Positions 17,301 to 24,899 of a stretch of 64,000 nucleotides of DNA are shown here, piece after piece. The notes below the pieces were generated by a model. It was not told the origin of the DNA. It did not search any database and saw only the letters and a program-made list of their open reading frames with translations. Where the stretch lies: assembly GCF_000760695.4 (NCBI RefSeq), contig NZ_JHEG04000001.1, forward strand, positions 242,304 to 306,303, in the 5' to 3' direction. Within the stretch, counting starts at the first letter, position 1; each line of letters starts with the position of its first letter. Origin of the DNA: Tolypothrix bouteillei VB521301. GTDB lineage: Bacteria; Cyanobacteriota; Cyanobacteriia; Cyanobacteriales; Nostocaceae. The position numbers and the translations under genes are program-made.

Positions 17301-18176
17301 CAAACAAAAAGTATTCCGATTATTTTGCTATCGGCACGAGCAACAGAAGAGGCAACGGTCGAAGGTTTGGCAACGGGTGCGGATGATTACTTAATCAAAC
17401 CCTTCAGTGCCCGCGAACTGATGGCACGGGTTGAAACTCATCTTCAATTGGCACGGCTGCGCTTTGAGCAATCTGCCAACCGCTTCAAAAATGAGTTTCT
17501 CTTGACCGTGACTCATGAACTGCAAGCGCCCCTAGCCAATATTCTCGGTTGGACACGCCTACTACAAAATCAACCTTTTGACAGTGTTAAGGCGGCTAGG
17601 GCACTTGCTGTCATCGAACGCAATGCAACTATCGAGGCAAAACTGGTGAAGGATTTGCTCGATGTTTCGGGCATTGTTTCAGGAAAGCTACAATTGCAAT
17701 TTCAAGTTGTTGATTTGGTTTCTCTGCTACAAAACGTCGTGACAACATTTCACCAAACAGCTAAGGCAAAGAATATTCAACTCATCGAGGCGATATCGAA
17801 TGTTGCACGGTGTAATGTTAAAGCAGATAGCGATCGCCTGCGACAAATCATCAGCCACTTGCTAGAAAATGCCATCAAATTTACGGACTTTGGGGGAAAA
17901 GTCAGCATCGGGTTAGAACATCTTGACTTCAATGTTCAAATTACTGTGACTGATACAGGTATCGGCATTTCTCCTGATTTTCTTCCCTTAGTCTTCGATC
18001 GCTTCACTCAAGCGGAAGTACCTAGCCGTCATTCACCCGGAGGAGTAGGTATTGGACTGGCGATAGCGAAGATGCTGGTGGAAATGCACAACGGTATAAT
18101 AGAAGCAAGCAGTGACGGAGTTGGGCTGGGTGCAACCTTTACCGTCAAGCTACCGCAAGTTGGTGTTAGTCCTTAA
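14322..18176 (+). CDS. Hybrid sensor histidine kinase (GAF-PAS-GAF-PAS-HK-REC-HK)
   Basis: 1284 residues. Order: GAF (about 60-190), PAS (SEEKYRTLLNSMDEAF, 210-330), GAF (335-490), PAS (SEEKYRSLFNSMDEAY, 505-620), HisKA with His644 (SHEFRTPLTLL), HATPase (GSGIGLSLVKEL), receiver with Asp974 (LTDVMMPEMDG), then a second HisKA (His1065, THELQAPLANI) and HATPase (GVGIGLAIAKML). There is no transmembrane segment. The two PAS repeats are paralogous and, with the DNA between about 14.93 and 16.2 kb, clearly richer in G+C than the ends, suggesting domain acquisition by recombination. The linker before the receiver is encoded by an inserted dispersed repeat. It probably phosphorylates the PAS-receiver protein upstream. 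Confidence 0.9.
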   Translation: MHRPQRETITIEDIVITEELSRRNPRTADFLLENQALQRLARQLVNQPQTMHQSIVDMALKLCIAESAGINLLEIAPSGEEVFRTHVLAGTLAQYAGSTTKRNSSPSGVCLERGTPVLYSYPERYFTDLQVANISIVEALILPLIAPDRALGTIWIMSHSLERRFDSEDVRVMTSLADFTAAALLINQQQSQLRQTALCDRPRAEIALRVSEEKYRTLLNSMDEAFCSIEVLYDSDGQPVDHQILKANPALEKHAGLIDARGRLASDVLPFVEQSWNDLFARIVAIGESERLEQHSPAFDRWFDIEILRLGDETLRRVAVLFRDITDRKRTEANLAFLAETSADFAPLLSAEEIMERVGKRLADFLNLSRCNFSIVDEEADLIECIYAWRRDDSMPNLFGAHRISAFLNEEGRRHYAAGKLSVINDTRTNSMLNPKLEMWDELGFGSIVDAPYLKDGCWKFLLTIARSSSGEWRSDEVELIRELAERIYIRIERARAEEALRDSEEKYRSLFNSMDEAYAVVKVIPDKEGAWSDFLFLEVNPAFVKHTGMEYPVGRTATQILGTPNPQWVGIYGQVAETGEAVRIEMTEDTLNRVFDLNVFRLGDPGSRRVAVLFTDITERKRAEDERQRAQDAMQAFFSNVSHEFRTPLTLLLSSIEETLNDLAHPPSSAQRSQLQLAHRNAVKLLKLVNTLLDVSCIEAERIQAVYEPTDLATLTTELASSFESAIKQAGLQLVIDCPPLPEPIYIDRSMWEKIVLNLLSNAFKFTFAGEIAVRLRRAGNWVELTVQDTGIGIAFSETPRLFDRFYQVKGARGRSFEGSGIGLSLVKELVKLHGGTITVSSVEGEGSCFQVSIPTGFAHLPPQQIGSSQTLPSTATDLRAYVEEALGWLPQEEGEMGRWGDGEKRAFNSPLPPCPSAPLPSSARILLVDDNPDMRAYLKRLLDERWQVETAANGALALTQIQQHPPDLVLTDVMMPEMDGLQLLQALRSDPQTKSIPIILLSARATEEATVEGLATGADDYLIKPFSARELMARVETHLQLARLRFEQSANRFKNEFLLTVTHELQAPLANILGWTRLLQNQPFDSVKAARALAVIERNATIEAKLVKDLLDVSGIVSGKLQLQFQVVDLVSLLQNVVTTFHQTAKAKNIQLIEAISNVARCNVKADSDRLRQIISHLLENAIKFTDFGGKVSIGLEHLDFNVQITVTDTGIGISPDFLPLVFDRFTQAEVPSRHSPGGVGIGLAIAKMLVEMHNGIIEASSDGVGLGATFTVKLPQVGVSP
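17003..17092 (+). repeat. Dispersed GGGGAGAT/CCCCTCTGCC repeat inside the kinase gene
   Basis: GGGGAGATGGGGAGATGGGG followed by AGAAAAGAGC and a CCCCTCTGCCCCCCTGCCCC mirror segment. This G-run/C-run pair is a common intergenic repeat of filamentous cyanobacteria. Here it lies in frame, encoding a GEMGRWGDGEKRAFNSPLPP-type linker between the HATPase and receiver domains, with no frameshift. Confidence 0.75.
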
Positions 18177-18183
18177 GAAAGAT

Positions 18184-18822
18184 TTAAAAAAACAGAGAGT
18201 GAACAATCAGATCCTTTTGGGTGATACTGAAGTTACGTTGTTCTGCTGTGGTAATGAATGAAACAATTGCTTCACACGTCACGGCAACGGTTAACATCAC
18301 AAGGTTTCGTGTCAGCGGATAATCACAGACATCATCATTTACGTCGGAAGGAACGCGATAAAAGTCATTCCAGATCGCTTCTGCATAATCAGCCGATAGT
18401 CCAGCGTGAAGACAAGGTATGCTGAATTGTTCGGCATAATTTTTCACTGCAGTACGTGCCACACTATTGTCAAACACATCGACAATGAGCTGGCTGTCTT
18501 GGAGGAGTTGAGTTGTATTTGCTGAAGTCAACTCAAGTGTCTTAGCATTAACTTTAGTACCAATTGCTCGATATAAATTGTTAGCTAAAATCTTCGCCTT
18601 GAACGCCCCCACATCAGAACGGTAATAAGGCTGAGTTGAAAGATTTCGCTCCTCAATGCGATCGCGATCTATCACTGTCAGTTTATCAAAACCAGACCGA
18701 GCTAAGTTTTCAGTGATGTTAGCTCCTAATGCTCCCGCCCCACAAATTGTTACAGGATAGTTTTTTAACTTTGCCATCACACCAGTCGTGCGATAAAGCT
18801 GTTCGTGAAAAAAGATACTCAT
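18184..18822 (-). CDS. ThiF/E1-like adenylyltransferase
   Basis: 212 residues. A Rossmann nucleotide site VTICGAGALGANITENLARSGF at residues 24-45 is followed by VIDRDRIEERNLSTQPYYRSDVG, the Asp/Arg/Asn/Gln pattern with which E1 enzymes bind ATP and adenylate a beta-grasp protein C-terminus. Residues about 155-185 (NDDVCDYPLTRNLV) hold a Cys at a plausible transfer position. It is shorter than MoeB/ThiF (about 250-390) and lacks the CxxC zinc pairs and rhodanese domain. It is the last gene of the minus-strand unit that starts with the 66-aa beta-grasp-like protein, so that protein is its likely substrate. Confidence 0.8.
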   Translation of the reverse strand: MSIFFHEQLYRTTGVMAKLKNYPVTICGAGALGANITENLARSGFDKLTVIDRDRIEERNLSTQPYYRSDVGAFKAKILANNLYRAIGTKVNAKTLELTSANTTQLLQDSQLIVDVFDNSVARTAVKNYAEQFSIPCLHAGLSADYAEAIWNDFYRVPSDVNDDVCDYPLTRNLVMLTVAVTCEAIVSFITTAEQRNFSITQKDLIVHSLFF

Positions 18823-18843
18823 ATTAATTTGTAATTAATAGAC

Positions 18844-19677
18844 TCACTCCTCTTGTTGTTCCATCACACCCACTAGAGATTGCAAATCAAAATCGCTATC
18901 GCGTCCGCTCAGACAAATACCAGAACTCACAACAGTCAAATCGGCTTTAGCGATCGCACTACTATGGCGAACACCATCAGCCGTTGTCCAATCGACTGTC
19001 CAGTAATCACCGCGATCCTGAAATTGGCGTAATTCACCACCACCCATCTGCAATGCTTTTCTCAGTCGCTTTTCATCCTGTTGAGGTTGAGCAAAGCTCT
19101 CCATACGCCGAGTCGCTAATTCATACAGCGTGCGGATTTCTGGAGTCATACCTTTGAATTGCAATTCTTCAACAGGAGTCAGTTCCTTAACAGCTGATTG
19201 CAAAGTTTCTACAATAACCGGATCGGTACGGCGATCTACTTCTTCAAACCAACACGATTGTCCGTTCCAACGGGCAATAATTTGCTCAAAAACAACACCC
19301 TCAGTCACTAGATGTACTGCGAGCGGTTTAACGAAGTTCAAGCGCTGACGCATATCTACTTCATTGACAGGGTATGCTAACCAAGTTTGTCTTTGCAGTT
19401 GGTATGCCAACCGCAGCCGTATTTGGGGAAAGTGTTGCAAATATTCCGCAACCTGGGGTAAGTCGGCTTCTTCCACAACCGTTGCTGTCTTAGCATCTAT
19501 CGCCTGAAAAATACCCCAACCTTCATATTCCCTGGGCTTCGGTGTGAAGGTATAGATCATTCCTGCTACTCGCGTGCGAACTCGTCCACCCCTGACACAG
19601 GGCGCAAGGAATTGGGTGGCATATAGCTGTGCTTCTGCGATCGCAATTTGATTGATTAGCTTGCGGATATCAGCCAT
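18844..19677 (-). CDS. Unknown protein of the TROVE/E1/RNA locus
   Basis: 277 residues from an ATG with GGAGAG 9 nt upstream. The chain is soluble and mixed alpha/beta: a helical start (MADIRKLINQIAIAEAQLYATQFLAPC), GMIYTFTPKPREYEGWGIFQ, several Trp-containing segments, a helical middle (LYELATRRMESFAQPQQDEKRLRKAL), and DYWTVDWTTADGVRHSSAI near the end. I recognise no family; an E2-like or RNA-binding role in the locus would be speculation. The gene ends 21 bp before thiF and begins after structured RNA a, so it belongs to the same transcription unit. Confidence 0.75.
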   Translation of the reverse strand: MADIRKLINQIAIAEAQLYATQFLAPCVRGGRVRTRVAGMIYTFTPKPREYEGWGIFQAIDAKTATVVEEADLPQVAEYLQHFPQIRLRLAYQLQRQTWLAYPVNEVDMRQRLNFVKPLAVHLVTEGVVFEQIIARWNGQSCWFEEVDRRTDPVIVETLQSAVKELTPVEELQFKGMTPEIRTLYELATRRMESFAQPQQDEKRLRKALQMGGGELRQFQDRGDYWTVDWTTADGVRHSSAIAKADLTVVSSGICLSGRDSDFDLQSLVGVMEQQEE

Positions 19678-19865
19678 AGCACCATCTCTCCATAAAATTG
19701 CTCAGATGACAGGAGGAGTTTTTTAGCCGTGCTGAACCAGGATATAAAAAGCTCGCGCAAAGGTAGAAAGAACAACTTTATACTTCAATTCAGCAACGTC
19801 ACAAATGATTTCCCGCGTGCAAGTTGGTGGAGCATTGCGTGTTCTGAGTTACTAGAGGGACTCCT

Positions 19866-19921
19866 CTGGTAAGTTTTTACACACTCTTTCAAGGATGGCT
19901 ACTTTTAAGCCCACCTCCCAG
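19866..19921 (-). other. GTPase-associated-centre (23S H42-H44) mimic within RNA a
   Basis: The minus strand reads CTGGGAGGTGGGCTTAAAAG, then TAGCCATCCTTGAAAGAGTG, then TGTAAAAACTTACCAG. In ordinary 23S rRNA the corresponding stretch runs from the thiostrepton loop (GGCTTAGAAGCAGCC) through CCTTGAAAGAGTGCGTAATAG to CACTGG. Both hairpin loops and the closing CTGG/CCAG are kept, while changes are concentrated at tolerant positions. Confidence 0.8.
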
Positions 19922-19974
19922 GTTCTTCGCACTCCCCGTTCACACACGCCCACTGTATTTGACAGCGTTACTTT

Positions 19975-19986
19975 TCCTCTCGTACT
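19975..19986 (-). other. Sarcin-ricin loop mimic within RNA a
   Basis: AGTACGAGAGGA on the minus strand is identical to the 23S helix 95 core that is depurinated by ricin, cut by sarcin, and cut by some VapC toxins. It is flanked by TACT and AGTA, which pair to close the loop, so the motif is presented as a hairpin and not just as a chance 12-mer. Confidence 0.8.
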
Positions 19987-20076
19987 AGTATGTAGGCTTC
20001 ACGAGTTGGGGCACGCAGGCTATTAATATAATACAATATACTACATAATATTAGAAGAGTTTTGGAGTTAGTATCG

Positions 20077-20106
20077 GGATGCGTTACAAGTGACTGTAAC
20101 GCATCC
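20077..20106 (-). other. Strong hairpin after the TROVE-vWA gene
   Basis: GGATGCGTTACA and TGTAACGCATCC form a perfect 12-bp stem with a 6-nt loop, 10 bp after the stop codon. There is no T-run downstream on the minus strand, so it may be a processing or mRNA-stabilising hairpin separating the coding part from RNA a rather than a full terminator. Confidence 0.55.
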
Positions 20107-20115
20107 TGATGTATT

Positions 20116-21681
<1,566 letters not shown>

Positions 21682-21703
21682 CAACAACTGCCAATTGAAA
21701 AAT

Positions 21704-22020
21704 TTAATAAAATATCGAAATCAATGGTACTACTCCCTGAAAGTAGTAGTTGCGTAAGCTACCATCATATCTGCCACTATTGCGACAGCACTTTTTGAAA
21801 GCAGCGACCAGAACCACAAGGACAAAGGTCATTGTTACCAAGCTTTTCTTGTAGTTCTTTGTCACCATGAATAAGGCGAGCGCCACGTTTAACAGCTTTT
21901 TCCGATGGGTAGCCACGCCGACGTTTACTAGATGGTTCAAAAGCAGAAATCGTCAAAGTTGTCGAAATCTTCAGGCTCTCGATCGCTGTTGATGTTGAAA
22001 GAATTTATCTTCTTCATCAT
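21704..22020 (-). pseudogene. SEC-C-motif protein gene with two frame interruptions
   Basis: GGAGGTGAGG precedes ATG 22020, giving [20 protein letters not shown] and a stop after 27 codons (21937). A second frame continues ...[20 protein letters not shown]...[15 protein letters not shown] and stops at 21777; a third gives [13 protein letters not shown]. Put together they spell a small basic protein ending in the metal-binding SEC-C motif CPCGSGxxFKKCC. Two frame changes are needed. Either the gene is decayed in this strain or sequencing errors or frameshifting intervene. SEC-C domains are nucleic-acid or protein-binding add-ons. Confidence 0.6.
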
Positions 22021-22084
22021 CCTCACCTCCATTTCTTCAATAGACATCAAAATTACTTGAGAGAAACTGGCTAATAGCTAATAG

Positions 22085-22160
22085 TCAAAAAGCAATCAGC
22101 AATTAGCCATTAGCCATTAGCAATCCAAATTTTTTACAAATGATTTAGGATTGCGATAGC
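22085..22160. repeat. Dispersed repeat (TTAGCCAT run plus AATTTTTTACAAAT)
   Basis: AATTAGCCATTAGCCATTAG followed by CAATCCAAATTTTTTACAAA and TGATTTAGGATTGC. An almost identical copy lies at 50643-50718, and partial TTAGCCAT runs are at 29220-29265. It is an intergenic repeat family with no ORF. Confidence 0.75.
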
Positions 22161-22205
22161 AACCTCCAATGAGTTGCAGTTAACTCATAGTTGAAATAAA
22201 TAGAG

Positions 22206-22333
<128 letters not shown>

Positions 22334-22373
22334 GAAATTTTAGTTTTTAGAAAGTTGATGTAACATAATTGGA

Positions 22374-22513
22374 ATTCCACGCAAGTTAGCAAAGCATTTT
22401 TCACAATTGCCTTTACCAATTAGGCTACGCTCCCATGAGTGGAAGCGGTAGGAATTGAACCTACAAATCCGTTGCCGGACAGTGTGTAAGCTTTACAAGT
22501 CAGGGCGCGGAAT
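22374..22513 (-). ncRNA. Scaffold RNA d: circularly permuted tRNA-like
   Basis: Outer stem ATTCCGCGC/GCGTGGAAT (one G.U), internal loop CCTGAC opposite AACTT, second stem GTAAAGC/GCTTTGC (one U.G), TTACACAC. Inside, the order is TCCG-GCAA-CGGA hairpin (like a class II variable arm), T arm GTAGG-TTCAATT-CCTAC, acceptor 3' strand CGCTTCC, loop ACTCAT, acceptor 5' strand GGGAGCG, TA, D arm GCC-TAATTGGTAAA-GGC. So the 3' half of a tRNA precedes its 5' half and the scaffold replaces the anticodon loop. Discriminator A and class II arm suggest a Leu or Ser ancestor. Confidence 0.7.
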
Positions 22514-22527
22514 AAAATCTTTAATGA

Positions 22528-22709
22528 TTCCGTGCAAGTTCAAGAAGCTTTTTACAGCTACGATCGCTCTTACCAAATATTGGCAGTGGGCACGCATACT
22601 AAGTCTGCGAGAGACTTAGAAATCTGCATCGCTTGTTCGATCGCTCGAATTTTACTACCTTAGGACCGTTATCAATGTGTATGTAAGCTTCTTTTGTTAG
22701 GGCACGGAA
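22528..22709 (-). ncRNA. Scaffold RNA e: 23S helix 70/71 mimic
   Basis: Outer stem TTCCGTGC/GCACGGAA (perfect), internal loop CCTAAC opposite AACTT, second stem AAGAAGCTT/AAGCTTCTT (perfect), TTACATAC. At 22647-22671 the minus strand carries TAACGGTCCTAAGGTAG then TAAAATTC, differing at only two bases from the near-universal 23S domain IV segment (helices 70-71, E. coli about 1930-1945). The downstream part of that helix is replaced by a TTCGA-GCGA-TCGAA mini-hairpin with a GNRA loop. A further 8-bp hairpin CTAAGTCT-CTCGC-AGACTTAG and a TGCC...TTGGTAAGAGC segment follow, whose model I could not identify. Confidence 0.72.
22647..22671 (-). other. 23S helix 70/71 core within RNA e
   Basis: This 25-nt segment matches the ribosomal inter-subunit-bridge region of 23S rRNA at 23 of 25 bases (GC of GCGAAATTC changed to TA). 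In the ribosome, helix 70 is a reported cleavage site of a mycobacterial MazF toxin, and the DNA is the core of the I-CeuI site. Here it is not part of an rRNA gene. Confidence 0.78.
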
Positions 22710-22720
22710 GACTCAGATCT

Positions 22721-22936
<216 letters not shown>

Positions 22937-22955
22937 TTAATTACAAATTATTGAG

Positions 22956-23165
<210 letters not shown>

Positions 23166-23169
23166 AAGG

Positions 23170-23340
23170 CACAAGTAATTGCGTTCTGCACCAAGCGCAG
23201 AACCGCAGATATTGCCTCAATTAGACCATTGCAACTTCAGTCAAAGTCGAGGCAAGTGGAGCCGTCGGGGATCGAACCCGACTGCTGCAACCGTCCGTTT
23301 GTTGGTTTCGGAGCAGCCGAACGCCAATCGCGGCCCCAAA
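23170..23340 (-). ncRNA. Leader region with further tRNA-like folds
   Basis: First structured part of the unit. At 23258-23337 the acceptor GGGGCCG/CGGCTCC (one G.U) and T arm TCGGG-TTCGATC-CCCGA are convincing, but the D arm is not, and the anticodon region is GGCTGCT/AGCAGTC enclosing TCCG...CGGA. Next, TTGCCTC/GAGGCAA (7 bp) encloses GACTTTGACTGAAGTTG, and a GTTCTGC-GCTTGGT-GCAGAAC hairpin follows. I could not find the full common scaffold here, so it may be divergent or degenerate. Confidence 0.45.
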
Positions 23341-23409
23341 AGTGGGATTTATGCAATTGTCAAGGTTCTAAAGGGTTTTTGTTTTGCCTTTTGAGGAGGC
23401 TTTTTTTCT

Positions 23410-23446
23410 ATACTACAAATGTAGTATGCGTTTTACATGATGTCAA
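23410..23446 (-). promoter_or_regulatory. Promoter and overlapping palindromic operator of the RNA/TROVE unit
   Basis: On the minus strand TTGACA (23446-23441), a 17-nt spacer and TACATT (23423-23418) form a sigma-70-type promoter. The perfect palindrome ATACTACA-AA-TGTAGTAT at 23410-23427 covers the -10 box; its centre TACAnnTGTA is the operator type bound by BlaI/MecI/CopY-family repressors. A further half-site TACTACAAAT lies at 23452. Transcripts would run leftward through all six RNAs and the genes down to thiF. No repressor gene of that family is in the window. Confidence 0.65.
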
Positions 23447-23729
23447 GGGGGTACTACAAATTTCATAATGAATGACTTGACTCTACTGCGTTAACGAGAG
23501 AGTTTCTGCACCTTGCCCTGTAGAGGTTCCTTTTTGATGAACCACTCGTGCAGGCTGGCAAGCCTTAATGCAACTTTTTGTAACAAAGCTTGTTTGAACG
23601 GAAATGCTCGCTAACGAGATAGACGAGTTGTAGGTTAGCGTATTAAAAATGAAAAGAATACACTAGATTCCCGATCGCTAATTCTATGGTGAGACGCGAG
23701 TCATTCAAAATCTAAAATCAAAAATTTAT

Positions 23730-24899
23730 ATGCGCTTAATCCATACTGCTGATTGGCATTTAGGAAAACGACTTAAAGGTGAAGACCGCACGCCAGAAAT
23801 TGCAGCGGCGCTCGATGAAATACTCAAGCAAGCAAAAGCACGACAAGTGGATGCTGTTTTAGTAGCAGGTGATATTTATGATGTTCCAAATCCACCTGCT
23901 GAAGCCGAACAAGTTGCCTATAATTTCTTCTGTAAACTGAAAGAGGCAAAAATTCCTGCAGTTGCGATCGCGGGAAATCACGACTCTGCTTTTCGTTTTG
24001 ATGGGATCGCAAAACTTCTCTCATTTGTGGGAGTCCAAGCGTTAGGGAGACCGCAACCGCCAAACAAAGGGGGTGTGATTCACGTTGACACTCCTAGTGG
24101 AAAGTTGTGCGTTGCAGCGATGCCATTTGCCTCGGAACGTAGATTATTGAAATATGAAGATTTGTGGGATAAAGATGATTTAGAACAACGCCAGCATTAC
24201 CGCTTTCAGGTACAAAAACTTTTAGGTAAACTAGCAACTCAGTTCCGAGATGATAGCGTTAACGTTATCATGGCACACATGACCATTGAAGGGTCTTTAC
24301 GAGCTTACTCAGAAGTCGATTACTATACGCGAGATACATATCTTATCTCCGGGCAAACTTTACCACCGACAGCCCAGTATATTGCCCTCGGTCACATTCA
24401 CAAACCCCAAAAGATTTCTCACGCCGCACCGACTTGTTACGCAGGGTCTTTAGTTCAGATTGATTTTGGTGAAGCAGGGGAAGAAAAAGGATTTTATCTC
24501 GTTGAAGTAGAACCGGGACGCCCTGCAAAACCAGAATTTATTCCTGTTCCTTGCCAAAAGCCTTTAAAAGTTGTTCGATGTCATGAAAACGATTTAGAAG
24601 ACACTTTAGAAGCTAATCGGACGCATCCAGGATTTTTAAAGTTGGTGGTTGAACTAACAGCGCCTAAAACGGGTTTAGCTGAGATGGTGCGTAAAGTTTG
24701 TCCCCAGACATTGATTGTCGAACCTCATTACTTAAAAACCGAGCAAGAAATTGCGACTGAGTACCGGGAAGACAATCAATTTGATGCTGTGGAAGAGTTT
24801 CGCCGCTACTACTTGCAGCGTCATGAAAACACGGTACCGCCATCGATATTAGAAGCATTTGAAAAACTATATCAGGAGATGAGTGATGCGAGCGCTTGA
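23730..24899 (+). CDS. sbcD: SbcD (Mre11-type) DNA double-strand-break repair nuclease
   Basis: 389 residues with all calcineurin-like phosphoesterase motifs: DWHLGK (I), GDIYD (II), GNHD (III), and GHIHKPQ (V), which bind two Mn ions. The capping and SbcC-binding C-terminus is present. It forms the Mre11-Rad50-type complex with SbcC, which starts inside the last codons (14-nt overlap), implying translational coupling. SbcCD opens hairpins and protein-blocked ends. Length is typical. Confidence 0.95.
   Translation: MRLIHTADWHLGKRLKGEDRTPEIAAALDEILKQAKARQVDAVLVAGDIYDVPNPPAEAEQVAYNFFCKLKEAKIPAVAIAGNHDSAFRFDGIAKLLSFVGVQALGRPQPPNKGGVIHVDTPSGKLCVAAMPFASERRLLKYEDLWDKDDLEQRQHYRFQVQKLLGKLATQFRDDSVNVIMAHMTIEGSLRAYSEVDYYTRDTYLISGQTLPPTAQYIALGHIHKPQKISHAAPTCYAGSLVQIDFGEAGEEKGFYLVEVEPGRPAKPEFIPVPCQKPLKVVRCHENDLEDTLEANRTHPGFLKLVVELTAPKTGLAEMVRKVCPQTLIVEPHYLKTEQEIATEYREDNQFDAVEEFRRYYLQRHENTVPPSILEAFEKLYQEMSDASA

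Larger units (their letters stand above)
19812..20019 (-). ncRNA. Scaffold RNA a: displays 23S sarcin-ricin loop and GTPase-associated-centre mimics
   Basis: On the minus strand, outer stem CCTGCGTGC/GCACGCGGG (9 bp, one U.G), internal loop CCCAAC opposite AACTT, second stem GTGAAGC/GCTCCAC (one mismatch), then CTACATAC. The interior carries AGTACGAGAGGA (19975-19986), the universally conserved sarcin-ricin loop, closed by TACT/AGTA, and at 19866-19921 a CTGG...CCAG-closed fold containing GCCATCCTTGAAAGAGTG, which matches helices 43-44 of bacterial 23S rRNA. A stretch with GCGTGT/ACACGC pairing joins them. These two parts together form the translation-factor binding site on the ribosome. It lies between the TROVE-vWA gene and the unknown 277-aa gene. 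Confidence 0.8.

Noticed and set aside
21704..21940. Stand-alone 78-aa hydrophobic protein
   Set aside because: Its first half is an out-of-frame reading of the SEC-C protein; only the [13 protein letters not shown] part is meaningful, as the displaced end of that gene.
22647..22671. Homing-endonuclease (I-CeuI) target indicating an intron insertion site
   Set aside because: The similarity is inherited from the 23S sequence being mimicked; no intron or endonuclease gene is nearby.
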